A stretch of 12,161 nt of DNA from JBBIRM01 sp037441765 (GTDB lineage: Bacteria > Desulfobacterota > BSN033 > UBA1163): NCBI GenBank assembly GCA_037441765.1, contig JBBIRM010000081.1, forward strand, positions 1-12,161. The letters run 5' to 3'. The notes under the pieces are model-generated. The model searched no databases. It had not been told where the DNA came from and saw only the letters and a list, made by a program, of their open reading frames with translations. Below are positions 1 to 6,695 of this stretch, piece by piece. The translations under genes were made by a program, and so were the position numbers. Each line of letters starts with the position of its first letter. Position 1 is the first letter of the stretch.

Positions 1-26
1 TTAAAATTGTTTTAGTGTTTTTAAAG

Positions 27-51
27 CCCCGCCCTGTGGGCGGGGTTCTTT
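27..51 (+). terminator. Intrinsic terminator of the upstream gene
   Basis: A perfect 8-bp GC stem (CCCCGCCC at 27-34 with GGGCGGGG at 38-45) closes a TGT loop and is followed by TTCTTT. A G·T and an A-T pair can extend the base. This is a textbook rho-independent terminator for a + strand gene ending before the window. It implies that the methyltransferase gene starting at 109 opens a new transcription unit. On the minus strand the tail is only TTT and then A-rich, so termination in that direction would be weaker. Confidence 0.85.
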
Positions 52-108
52 ACTTCTGATGCTATGGCCCATGCATCTTAGTTGAATTTTCATAAAAGGG
101 GGGTTTGA

Positions 109-1056
109 ATGTTTCGATATCAATTGGAGCAGAAGGTATTTAGGATTGGGGGAGCCAAAGTGGGTGGTCAATTGGGAGAAAACCCTCCTCTTTTGATCGG
201 GAATATGTTTCAAAAAGGAGATCTTATATTAGAGGATAGAAAATCTGGGAAGTTTAATCGAAAGATGGCAGAGGAGCGAATCCGCGAGTTAGAACAGATT
301 TCGAAAGAGACTGGTATACCTGGTTTAATTGCCCTGGTTGCCAATTCTGAGGAGGAGATAAAGAACTATATCGATTTCCTGGTAAGCGTCACTGAGATGC
401 CATTTGCCATAGATATCTGGCAGCAGAAGACAAGGCTTGCAGGGGCACGTTATATTGCCACGAAGGGGTTACAAAACCGGGCCCTTTACAACAGCATTAC
501 CCCATGGGATGAGGATATAAGCGCTCAGGTCTCCGAACTCAAGGAACTTGGGATCAAACATGTCGTCATTCAGGTCTTCGATATGGAGGATAAGACACCA
601 ATTGGCAGGGTCAAATCCCTTAAGGCCTTACTTCCTCTTGTGGAGAAAGGGGGTTTTGAGAGCATCCTTGTAGATACGGCGGTTATGAACCTACCTGCAA
701 CGACATTTTCCTTGCTGGCGAATCATCTCATTAAAAAAGAGTTTGGTCTTCCAGTGGGATTTGCTCCTTCCAATGGGACCTATATGTGGAGGAAGGCAGC
801 AGGCGAGAAGGACCGAAACAAATTCCCAGCCATAGATGCAGGAGTTCATGCCATCTCTGCGCTGGTGAGCGACTTTCTTTTCTATGGACCATTAACAGGT
901 ACCAGTCGTGTCTTTTCAGCCGTAGCCGCAGCAAGCAGTATGATGGCAGCCCTTGCTTATGGTGAGAGAGGAACCCTTCCCATTGGAGATCATCCCCTGA
1001 ACCTACTTTTCCCTGATGTCGTTAAACAATTTGAAAAAGAAAAAGGAGAAAAATAA
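109..1056 (+). CDS. MtrH-family corrinoid/pterin methyltransferase
   Basis: A 315-residue protein of the MtrH family (tetrahydromethanopterin S-methyltransferase subunit H and its bacterial MtgA/MtvA-type relatives). The family moves a methyl group between a corrinoid protein and a pterin, here probably tetrahydrofolate in the cytoplasm. The N-terminus has the family opening (QKVFRIGGAKVGGQLGE, about residues 8-24), then LLIGNMF, the PFAIDIW strand near residue 100, GLQNRALYNSI around residues 120-130, VDTAV near 190 and GLPVGFAPSNGTYMW near 215-230. Length matches the family (about 310). There is no membrane segment, so it is the stand-alone soluble type rather than part of the methanogen membrane complex. 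The ATG follows a strong AAGGGGGG site (96-103) with a 5-base spacer. The UROD gene begins 1 base after the stop, so the two are surely co-expressed. The methyl donor is not visible from sequence, and no corrinoid protein gene accompanies it here. Confidence 0.93.
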   Translation: MFRYQLEQKVFRIGGAKVGGQLGENPPLLIGNMFQKGDLILEDRKSGKFNRKMAEERIRELEQISKETGIPGLIALVANSEEEIKNYIDFLVSVTEMPFAIDIWQQKTRLAGARYIATKGLQNRALYNSITPWDEDISAQVSELKELGIKHVVIQVFDMEDKTPIGRVKSLKALLPLVEKGGFESILVDTAVMNLPATTFSLLANHLIKKEFGLPVGFAPSNGTYMWRKAAGEKDRNKFPAIDAGVHAISALVSDFLFYGPLTGTSRVFSAVAAASSMMAALAYGERGTLPIGDHPLNLLFPDVVKQFEKEKGEK

Positions 1057-1057
1057 A

Positions 1058-2095
1058 ATGTCAAACCATTTGAGTCCAAGAGAGCAGGTGCTTAAACTCT
1101 TAAGGAAGGAAAAGTTGGACATCATTCCCCTCTTTAGCGGGATGGGAAATGTGACAACCCACGGCTTAGAAAAATATGGATGGAGATTTCCAGAGATCCA
1201 TATTGATGCCGAAAAGATGGCAAAGATGGCTGGATCAACATATCAAATTTTTGGATTTCCCTGTGCAGTTGTTCCATTTGATATGGGAGTAGAAGCAGAG
1301 GTATTAGGTAGCAAGGTCAATTACTATGCCCACCAATCAGATATCCTCTATCCAACCATTATGGAGCATCCTTCAGAAACGGTTGAAGGTTTGGAGATAC
1401 GGATTCCTACTGATTTAGAAAAGGCAGGAAGGATCCCTATAGTCACAGAGGCCATTCGGTTATTGAAGAAAGATTTAGGAGATAAGATTGCTATTGGATC
1501 CTGGGTCTTAGGGCCCTATACCTTAGCAGGGCAGTTGGTAGATTTATCGAACCTTGCAAAGACAGCCTTTAAGAAGAGGGATTTGGTCAGTCAAAAACTT
1601 GGCCAGTTAGCAGAGTTTCTTGTTCAAGTTATAAAGATATATAAGAAGGCTGGAGCAGACTACATCACCGTGCGTGAAATGGGGGCGGGCCCGGATATCC
1701 TAAGCCCCCGCATGTTTGAATCCCTTGTCAGGCCCCATCTGAAACGAATCTTCGATGAGATCGAATCACCGAAGATACTACATATCTGTGGCGATACCAA
1801 TGCGATCATTGATCAGATGGCTCTTTGCGGAGCGGATGCCATAAGTGTGGAGAAAAAGAACAGAGTGGCGGAGAGTAGAAAAAAGTTAGGTCCAGAGGTA
1901 TTGATTTTTGGTGAGATTGATCCTTTTGGGGTATTAACCCAGGGGAAACCTGAAGATGTGGAAAGGGCAGTGAAGGAGGCAGTGGAAGGAGGCGTCAATG
2001 CCATCTGGCCAGGATGTGACCTCTGGCCGGTTGTGCCAAAGGAGAATATGGAGACATTGATCATGGCTGCCAAAAAATATGGAAAACTCAACTGA
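1058..2095 (+). CDS. UROD-family zinc methyltransferase (MtaA/MtbA-like)
   Basis: A 345-residue protein of the uroporphyrinogen decarboxylase superfamily. It belongs to the branch that catalyses corrinoid-dependent methyl transfer (MtaA/MtbA and the UROD-type O-demethylase proteins), not haem synthesis. The sign is the zinc triad His-x-Cys...Cys: HICG puts H242 and C244 in place, and GCDLWP supplies C320, followed by the family ending VPKENMETLIMAAKKYG. The Zn would activate a thiol or other methyl acceptor or donor. LGPYTLAGQLVD (about 150-160) and the Asp-Pro-Phe turn near 290 also fit the fold. Start: an upstream in-frame ATG at 1016 lies inside the MtrH gene. The ATG at 1058 has AGGAG (1044-1048) at good spacing and sits 1 base after the MtrH stop, so 1058 is chosen. 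In an O-demethylase arrangement this protein would be the substrate-side methyltransferase and MtrH the pterin-side one. The substrate is unknown. Confidence 0.9.
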   Translation: MSNHLSPREQVLKLLRKEKLDIIPLFSGMGNVTTHGLEKYGWRFPEIHIDAEKMAKMAGSTYQIFGFPCAVVPFDMGVEAEVLGSKVNYYAHQSDILYPTIMEHPSETVEGLEIRIPTDLEKAGRIPIVTEAIRLLKKDLGDKIAIGSWVLGPYTLAGQLVDLSNLAKTAFKKRDLVSQKLGQLAEFLVQVIKIYKKAGADYITVREMGAGPDILSPRMFESLVRPHLKRIFDEIESPKILHICGDTNAIIDQMALCGADAISVEKKNRVAESRKKLGPEVLIFGEIDPFGVLTQGKPEDVERAVKEAVEGGVNAIWPGCDLWPVVPKENMETLIMAAKKYGKLN

Positions 2096-2169
2096 AGTTA
2101 AACCTTAAAAAATTGGAGAACCTAAAAATTGATTTTTAAATCTCATTGGTTTATGATGGTTTTCTGGAA

Positions 2170-2175
2170 AGGAGG
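2170..2175 (+). promoter_or_regulatory. Shine-Dalgarno site that fixes a TTG start
   Basis: AGGAGG (within AAAGGAGG, 2168-2175) lies 6 bases before a TTG at 2182. The longer in-frame reading from TTG 2146 has no comparable site and would place this ribosome binding site inside the coding region. This decides the start of the flavoprotein gene at 2182. Confidence 0.75.
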
Positions 2176-2181
2176 CCTAAA

Positions 2182-3663
2182 TTGAAAGCAACAAAAAAAG
2201 CAAAGAAAAAACCGGCCAAAGTAGCAAGAGCGATTAAGTCAGAAAAAAAGGAGAGGATATTAAAGGAATTAAAGTCCATAGTTGGTGAGAAGAATGCCAC
2301 CTCTGATCAACACATCCTTTATGCTTATTCCTATGATATGTCTTTTGTTACACCTAAACTACCCGATTATGTGGTAATGGCACATACGGTGGAAGAGATC
2401 CAGAAACTGCTCAAGTTTGCCAACAAGGAGAAGATTCCTGTTGTTCCTTATACTGCAGGGACAAATATTGGTGGACTTTGCATCCCGGAGAGGGGTGGTA
2501 TCATCTTAGATTTAAAGAGAATGAACAAGATTATCAAGATCGATCCAGAGGCCTTATATGCGGTGATTGAACCAGGTGTTTCCCATGGTCAACTTGCTGA
2601 TGCGTTATATAAATATAAACTACGATTCGGTTGGCCTGTAGGCCCACCTTCGGCCTCTGTTGCCTCCTGTGCAATCTGCCATGGGATCGGCCATATGAAT
2701 GCCCGATATGGTCTAAACAGCCAGGAGATAACAAGTATGGAAGTGGTTTTGCCTACGGGTGAGCTGGTCCGTGTGGGCTCATGTGCCATCAATCCAGAGG
2801 CCTGGCATAGCTGCCTGCCCATGCCACAGATGGATGGTCTTTTCAAGGGGTGGCTGGGAACGACTGGAGTTGTAACCAAACTTGGGATTGCGGTTCATCA
2901 TATCCCACCGATCTTAAAAATCTTCACTGTCTCTTGCGATAATGTGGATGATATGTACTCCTATATGCTCAATCTGAGTAATTATGAAATCTGTGATGAC
3001 CTCACCGCTGTTTCTTGGTGGCTATCCCAGGTTCCCATTCCCTACCCATACAGGCCAAAGCCCGATGATGCACCTGAATGGTATAGTTATGCAACCACTT
3101 TCTCTTTTACAGAAAAAGAGAAAGAAGCAAGAGAGGAGATCTGGGAAAAGGTTGTTGATGAGGAAAGAAAGAAGGGGACGAGTATCAAAGTTACCCATTA
3201 TCCAGAAGAGGCCCTCAGGGCGCGGACAGAATTGCCAAGCCAGATTGTGGGTTCAACAAAAAACTATTGTAAAATGGCTGGGGCAGGAATCTCCTGGCCA
3301 GGAACCTTTACGCCTGCCAACAGATGGGCCCCAATCTATAAAGAGTGGAAGAAGATTATGATCAACCACAATCTCTCTCCTGCTGTAAGGATGAGTATGT
3401 ATCGAGGTGTTCATTATGGAATGCTCAGGGCAATGACCCCCTTCAATAAGAAGAGCCCTGAAGAGACAGAGAATGCAAGGCGTGCAATTGTAGAATGTTT
3501 AAAAGTCGATCTCGACAATGGAGGGATGCCATACAAGCCTCCTGTTGACTTTGCAGTGGAGATCAATAAGAGGGCTCATCCTGGATACCTCATGCTGATG
3601 AAGCGGTTGAAAAAGTTATTAGACCCAAATGATATCATGAACCCTGGAAAGTTAGGAATCTGA
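2182..3663 (+). CDS. FAD-binding PCMH-fold dehydrogenase (GlcD/VAO-like)
   Basis: A 493-residue cytoplasmic flavoprotein of the PCMH/VAO superfamily (GlcD, D-lactate dehydrogenase, 4-cresol and vanillyl-alcohol oxidase relatives). The FAD domain covers about residues 60-240: PDYVVMAHTVEEI, the pyrophosphate loop IPVVPYTAGTNIGG (85-98), ILDLKRMNKI, YAVIEPGVSHGQL, PTGELV and a glycine-rich TTGVVTKLGI. The C-terminal oxidase domain ends with DPNDIMNPGKLGI, the standard family terminus. The substrate is probably a hydroxy acid or an (aromatic) alcohol; sequence alone does not decide. Electrons most likely go to the CCG iron-sulfur protein encoded next, as in GlcD/GlcF pairs. Oddities: the first 25 residues are very Lys/Ala-rich and lie outside the FAD domain, and residues 163-167 (CAICH) replace the usual GGN-type FAD-contact segment and match the CxxCH pattern. 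There is no export signal. TTG 2182 is chosen over TTG 2146 because AGGAGG precedes it. The gap after the UROD gene is 86 bases with no terminator. Confidence 0.9.
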   Translation: MKATKKAKKKPAKVARAIKSEKKERILKELKSIVGEKNATSDQHILYAYSYDMSFVTPKLPDYVVMAHTVEEIQKLLKFANKEKIPVVPYTAGTNIGGLCIPERGGIILDLKRMNKIIKIDPEALYAVIEPGVSHGQLADALYKYKLRFGWPVGPPSASVASCAICHGIGHMNARYGLNSQEITSMEVVLPTGELVRVGSCAINPEAWHSCLPMPQMDGLFKGWLGTTGVVTKLGIAVHHIPPILKIFTVSCDNVDDMYSYMLNLSNYEICDDLTAVSWWLSQVPIPYPYRPKPDDAPEWYSYATTFSFTEKEKEAREEIWEKVVDEERKKGTSIKVTHYPEEALRARTELPSQIVGSTKNYCKMAGAGISWPGTFTPANRWAPIYKEWKKIMINHNLSPAVRMSMYRGVHYGMLRAMTPFNKKSPEETENARRAIVECLKVDLDNGGMPYKPPVDFAVEINKRAHPGYLMLMKRLKKLLDPNDIMNPGKLGI

Positions 3664-3665
3664 TT

Positions 3666-3836
3666 GAAAATACGAAATTCGAATACCGAAATCCGAAACA
3701 AATTCGAATATCAAATGACAGAAATTCAAGACAGGTTTGGGTAATTTGAAATTTGGATTTTGAGATTGTTTTGAATTTCGCCTGCCTGCCGAAAGAGTTC
3801 TTTGGAAGGCGGGGATTTCGTGTTTCGGATTTCTCA
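3666..3836 (+). repeat. Intergenic palindromic dispersed-type repeat
   Basis: The gap between the flavoprotein and iron-sulfur genes is filled by AT-rich repeat-like DNA. A perfect 12-bp inverted repeat (GAAATCCGAAAC at 3688-3699, GTTTCGGATTTC at 3822-3833) encloses a second one (GAAATTCAA at 3721-3729, TTGAATTTC at 3771-3779). The left end also carries an 11-bp direct repeat, AAATTCGAATA, at 3675-3685 and 3700-3710. A GC-richer apex (CGCCT...AGGCG, 3779-3811) sits on the right side. From general knowledge, GAATTTCG/CGAAATCC-rich palindromes of this sort are scattered between genes in many uncultured Desulfobacterota and neighbouring phyla. Only one copy is visible here, so its dispersed nature is inference. 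It may fold in mRNA. The AGGAGG of the next gene begins just outside it, at 3840. Confidence 0.7.
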
Positions 3837-3850
3837 AATAGGAGGTTATC

Positions 3851-5176
3851 ATGAAATGGAATATTCCCAATCTTGAAGAATTAGAAGATGCTCTCTGGAG
3901 GTGCACAGCCTGCGGAACCTGCAAGGAGGCTTATGAATATGGGCCACCCTCTATGAGCAATCCCATCTGCCCTGCTGGAGAAGAATTTGGTTTTGAAGGA
4001 TTTTCATCTTCCAAAGGGAAGATTGCCTTTGCTCGAGGGATTTTAAATGGGGACTTGAAATGGACCGAAGCATTAATTGATGCGATTTATAAATGCAATG
4101 TCTGTGGCGGATGCCAGAGCCAATGCCAACTCGACCACAAGCCCTTCATTCCTGAAATTATTGAAGCCATGAGGCGAAAAGCAGTGAGTGAGGGTTTAGG
4201 ACCAATGCCCAAACAGAAGGTCATTGCTCAATCGTTGAGTAGTTATGATAACCCTTATCAGGGACCGCGTCGGGTAAGGCTTGATTGGACAAGGCCGTTC
4301 AAAAAACAGGGCAAACCCATCAAAAATGTTCTGGAAGAACCTGCCCCTATTTTGTATTATGTAGGTTGTACAGGAGGATACAATGTTCCTGTAAGGGTGG
4401 TTCCCCAGGCCACTGCATCCATCTTCCAGAAATTGGGACTCGACTTTGGGATCTTAGGAGAAAGTGAGATCTGTTGTGGATCAACAGCGATGAGGCTTGG
4501 AGATGTAGAGGCCTTTAAAAGGGTAGCGGAATCGAACTTGGAATTGTTTAAAAAGTTACATGAAGAAAAGGAAGTTAAGACCATCGTGACCTCCTGCGCA
4601 GGTTGTTATCGAGCATTTATGAAAGATTATCCAATGGCAGAAGAATATGGAAGGATGATGGAAGGGATTCGTGTAGTCCATACCTCCCAATTTCTATATG
4701 AACTGTGGACCACTGGACAATTAAAATTCTCAGAATCCCTCCGGTGGAAAGTCACATACCATGACCCCTGTCATGCAGGTCGACATCTGACAAAATTTAT
4801 TATCGATAAGGAGGGAACCCAACTCTGGGCAGGGGCTTATATCAATTTAGACGAAAAAGAGTGTCTTTACGATATCCCGAGGCAACTTTTGAAGGCAATT
4901 CCAGGGATTGATCTCAGAGAGATGATGAGGATCAAATCCAATTCTTACTGCTGTGGGGGTGGGGGAGGCGTGATGACTGGATATAATGATTGGGCTCAAA
5001 GAAATGCTGGCCTCCGAATTCGAGAAGGGATGGAGACAGGGGCAGAACATATGGTCTCCATCTGTCCTTTCTGCCATTACAATCTAAACCAGGGAGCCCA
5101 GGGGATTGGAAGTAAAATGAGGCTTTACGATCTTACAGAATTGATTGATAAGGTTTTACCAGAGAGGGTTTCGTAA
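3851..5176 (+). CDS. GlcF/HdrD-like CCG-domain iron-sulfur protein
   Basis: A 441-residue cytoplasmic electron-transfer protein. The N-terminus has two [4Fe-4S] ferredoxin-type motifs: C18, C21, C24, C40-Pro (CX2CX2CX15CP) and C82, C85, C88, C92 (CX2CX2CX3C). Two complete cysteine-rich CCG domains follow: C173...C207-C208-G...C248-X2-C251, and C306...C366-C367-G...C404-X2-C407. This is the architecture of GlcF, GlpC and heterodisulfide reductase subunit D; in Hdr the CCG domains hold non-cubane [4Fe-4S] clusters. It probably accepts electrons from the upstream flavoprotein and passes them to the quinone pool or a soluble disulfide or ferredoxin partner. No membrane segment is seen, so it is soluble or peripherally attached. 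The 15-residue spacer before the fourth cysteine of the first motif is long, and C92 is followed by Gln instead of the usual Pro. AGGAGG (3840-3845) with a 5-base spacer supports the ATG. Confidence 0.92.
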   Translation: MKWNIPNLEELEDALWRCTACGTCKEAYEYGPPSMSNPICPAGEEFGFEGFSSSKGKIAFARGILNGDLKWTEALIDAIYKCNVCGGCQSQCQLDHKPFIPEIIEAMRRKAVSEGLGPMPKQKVIAQSLSSYDNPYQGPRRVRLDWTRPFKKQGKPIKNVLEEPAPILYYVGCTGGYNVPVRVVPQATASIFQKLGLDFGILGESEICCGSTAMRLGDVEAFKRVAESNLELFKKLHEEKEVKTIVTSCAGCYRAFMKDYPMAEEYGRMMEGIRVVHTSQFLYELWTTGQLKFSESLRWKVTYHDPCHAGRHLTKFIIDKEGTQLWAGAYINLDEKECLYDIPRQLLKAIPGIDLREMMRIKSNSYCCGGGGGVMTGYNDWAQRNAGLRIREGMETGAEHMVSICPFCHYNLNQGAQGIGSKMRLYDLTELIDKVLPERVS

Positions 5177-5226
5177 TTGAAAATTATTAGAGGAAAGGAG
5201 GTGAAAAGGGCTTTAAAGGTGGGAGA

Positions 5227-5248
5227 GTTAAATGGGTTAACATTTAAC
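5227..5248. promoter_or_regulatory. Perfect inverted repeat upstream of binding-protein gene
   Basis: GTTAAATG (5227-5234) and CATTTAAC (5241-5248) form a perfect 8-bp inverted repeat around a 6-base centre, 25 bases before the ATG of the substrate-binding protein. It could be an operator for a dimeric regulator or a small mRNA hairpin. It is too AT-rich and lacks the T-run needed for a terminator. No bound protein can be named. Confidence 0.4.
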
Positions 5249-5273
5249 CAATCACATTAAACGGGAGGGGAAT

Positions 5274-6596
5274 ATGGAAACAAAAAAAACAAAAAAGAAA
5301 GTAAGAGGGGTCTTAAACAGGGAAGTTTCACGTCGTGATTTTATTAAAACCACTGCATTGGGAGCAGCAGGTTTGGGCGTCAGTTCCTGGCTGACCGTTC
5401 CTTTTACCTATGGTGCAGAGCCACCAATTAAAATTGGGATGTTTAACGAGTATACAGTCTTTGCTACCGAGTATGGATATTGGTTAGGAAAGGTAGGAAG
5501 GACAGCCATCGCCAAATTGAATGCAGAAGGTGGGATCGCTGGAAGGAAGGTTGAATTGGTTGATTATGACACAAAATGTAAGCCCGACTGGGGAGCAGCC
5601 ATGTTTAAAAAGATGGTTCTCGAAGACAAAGTGGACTTTATCATGGGGTCGATCCATTCCGGAATCCACAAAGCATGTTTCCCTCTTGCCATGGAGTACA
5701 AAGTTCCATTCTTTAGTGGCGGTGCTATGACTTATGAATTTACTGGAAAAGATGCCATTCCTTACTATATTCGTTGTCATTCCCATGCTAAATCTCAAGC
5801 AATTGCAGGTTGGAAATTTGGTTTTGATAATCTTGGGAAAAAATGGACTTTCTTAGTTGCCGATTATGCCTGGGGTCACTCACTGGCAAGAGAATTCGGA
5901 AGTCGTGTCAGGGCAGCGGGTGGGAAAACACAGGAAATTATGGCTCCACCTGCCACCGCAGATTTTATTCCCTATTTACAGAAAGTCGATCCTGATACAC
6001 AGGTTCTGTTTACTGCCTTCTTAGGCTCTGCTGCCCTGGGAGTTTTGAGACAGACCGTTGAGATTGGCCTCCACAAACGTCTCCAGAGATATACTGTGAT
6101 CTGCTGTACGGAAGGGATTGGGCAGGAGGTCGTAGGAAAGGAATCCATAGGAGCATATTATATTGAATATCACCCCCGTCATTTGGATCAGGTTCCAAAA
6201 GAACTTCATCCCTATGAAATCGCCTATCGAAAAGCCTGTGGCGTAGATGCCGATGGTAAGGAGGTTGGAAATCCAAAAGTGACCATTGCAGGCTCCCACA
6301 TGTTTTCGATGTGGATATATCCCTATATGATTAAGTTAGGGATTGAGCAGACCGGCTGGAAAGACAAGAGAAAGAATGCTGACCTTATCAAGGCCATTTG
6401 TAGTTTAAATTTGAAACCCGGCCCATGGTGTCCTCTTGGGGGTGGACTACTGATGAGAGAAGAAGACCATCAGGGCTTCTCAGATTTTTATATTTCGAGA
6501 GTGGAACCTGACCTCAAACTGAAGGTCCTCCAGCGTATCCCGAAAGAGAAAGTGATCTACGAACCAGAAGTTGATTTGAGAAAGGCTCAATATTAA
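5274..6596 (+). CDS. Tat-exported ABC substrate-binding protein, Liv/HAAT type
   Basis: A 440-residue periplasmic ligand-binding protein of the branched-chain amino acid receptor family (type I periplasmic fold), the capture component of the importer encoded downstream. The N-terminus carries a twin-arginine signal, SRRDFIK (residues 19-25), then a hydrophobic stretch to about residue 45 and a likely cleavage near TYG-AE (47/48). The mature protein opens with IKIGMFNEY, followed by LNAEGGIAGRKVELVDYD, which is typical of the family, and later IMGSIHSG and VPFFSGGA at the ligand cleft. Relatives bind leucine-type amino acids but also aromatic acids, amides and urea, so the ligand here is open. 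Position after the demethylase and oxidoreductase genes suggests it binds their substrate. GGGAGGGG lies just before the ATG. The 97-base gap upstream contains an inverted repeat and no terminator. Tat rather than Sec export is notable for this family. Confidence 0.92.
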   Translation: METKKTKKKVRGVLNREVSRRDFIKTTALGAAGLGVSSWLTVPFTYGAEPPIKIGMFNEYTVFATEYGYWLGKVGRTAIAKLNAEGGIAGRKVELVDYDTKCKPDWGAAMFKKMVLEDKVDFIMGSIHSGIHKACFPLAMEYKVPFFSGGAMTYEFTGKDAIPYYIRCHSHAKSQAIAGWKFGFDNLGKKWTFLVADYAWGHSLAREFGSRVRAAGGKTQEIMAPPATADFIPYLQKVDPDTQVLFTAFLGSAALGVLRQTVEIGLHKRLQRYTVICCTEGIGQEVVGKESIGAYYIEYHPRHLDQVPKELHPYEIAYRKACGVDADGKEVGNPKVTIAGSHMFSMWIYPYMIKLGIEQTGWKDKRKNADLIKAICSLNLKPGPWCPLGGGLLMREEDHQGFSDFYISRVEPDLKLKVLQRIPKEKVIYEPEVDLRKAQY

Positions 6597-6620
6597 GAGA
6601 TATATATCTTCCTTCTAATA

Positions 6621-6649
6621 CCCCTTCCCTTCTAAGAGAAGGGGAGGGG
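6621..6649 (+). terminator. GC-rich hairpin between binding protein and permease
   Basis: CCCCTTCCCTTCT (6621-6633) pairs with AGAAGGGGAGGGG (6637-6649) as a 13-bp stem with one G·U wobble and a 3-base AAG loop. The following TTAAATTAATTTCTT is AT-rich but not a clean T-run, so this is at best a partial terminator. It sits 25 bases after the binding-protein stop. Inferred role: attenuating transcription into the permease genes or protecting the 3' end of the binding-protein mRNA, giving more receptor than permease. Confidence 0.55.
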
Positions 6650-6695
6650 TTAAATTAATTTCTTAAACCTAACCTTTATAATAAGGACAAAAATT

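Noticed and set aside
1..213. Minus-strand open frame of 70 codons at the window start
   Set aside because: It overlaps the terminator and the MtrH start, resembles no family and has no start signal.
109..1056. Reading the first gene as evidence of a methanogenic archaeon
   Set aside because: MtrH homologues are widespread in bacteria. The rest of the Mtr complex is absent, and a PAS/sigma-54 activator and lipoprotein signal indicate a bacterium.
2984..3361. 125-codon frame inside the flavoprotein gene
   Set aside because: It is a shifted frame of a well-conserved gene, rich in Arg, Lys, Gln and Pro with no recognisable domain.
3652..3924. 90-codon minus-strand open reading frame across the intergenic repeat
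   Set aside because: It is read from the palindromic repeat and the first part of the Fe-S gene. It has low-complexity Phe/Asn/Lys content and no ribosome binding site, and repeats of this type commonly give such spurious frames.
5202..5261. Mini-frame GTG AAA AGG ... TAA before the receptor gene
   Set aside because: Its GTG overlaps the only ribosome binding site, it has 19 codons and the peptide is unremarkable. A leader peptide is not supported.
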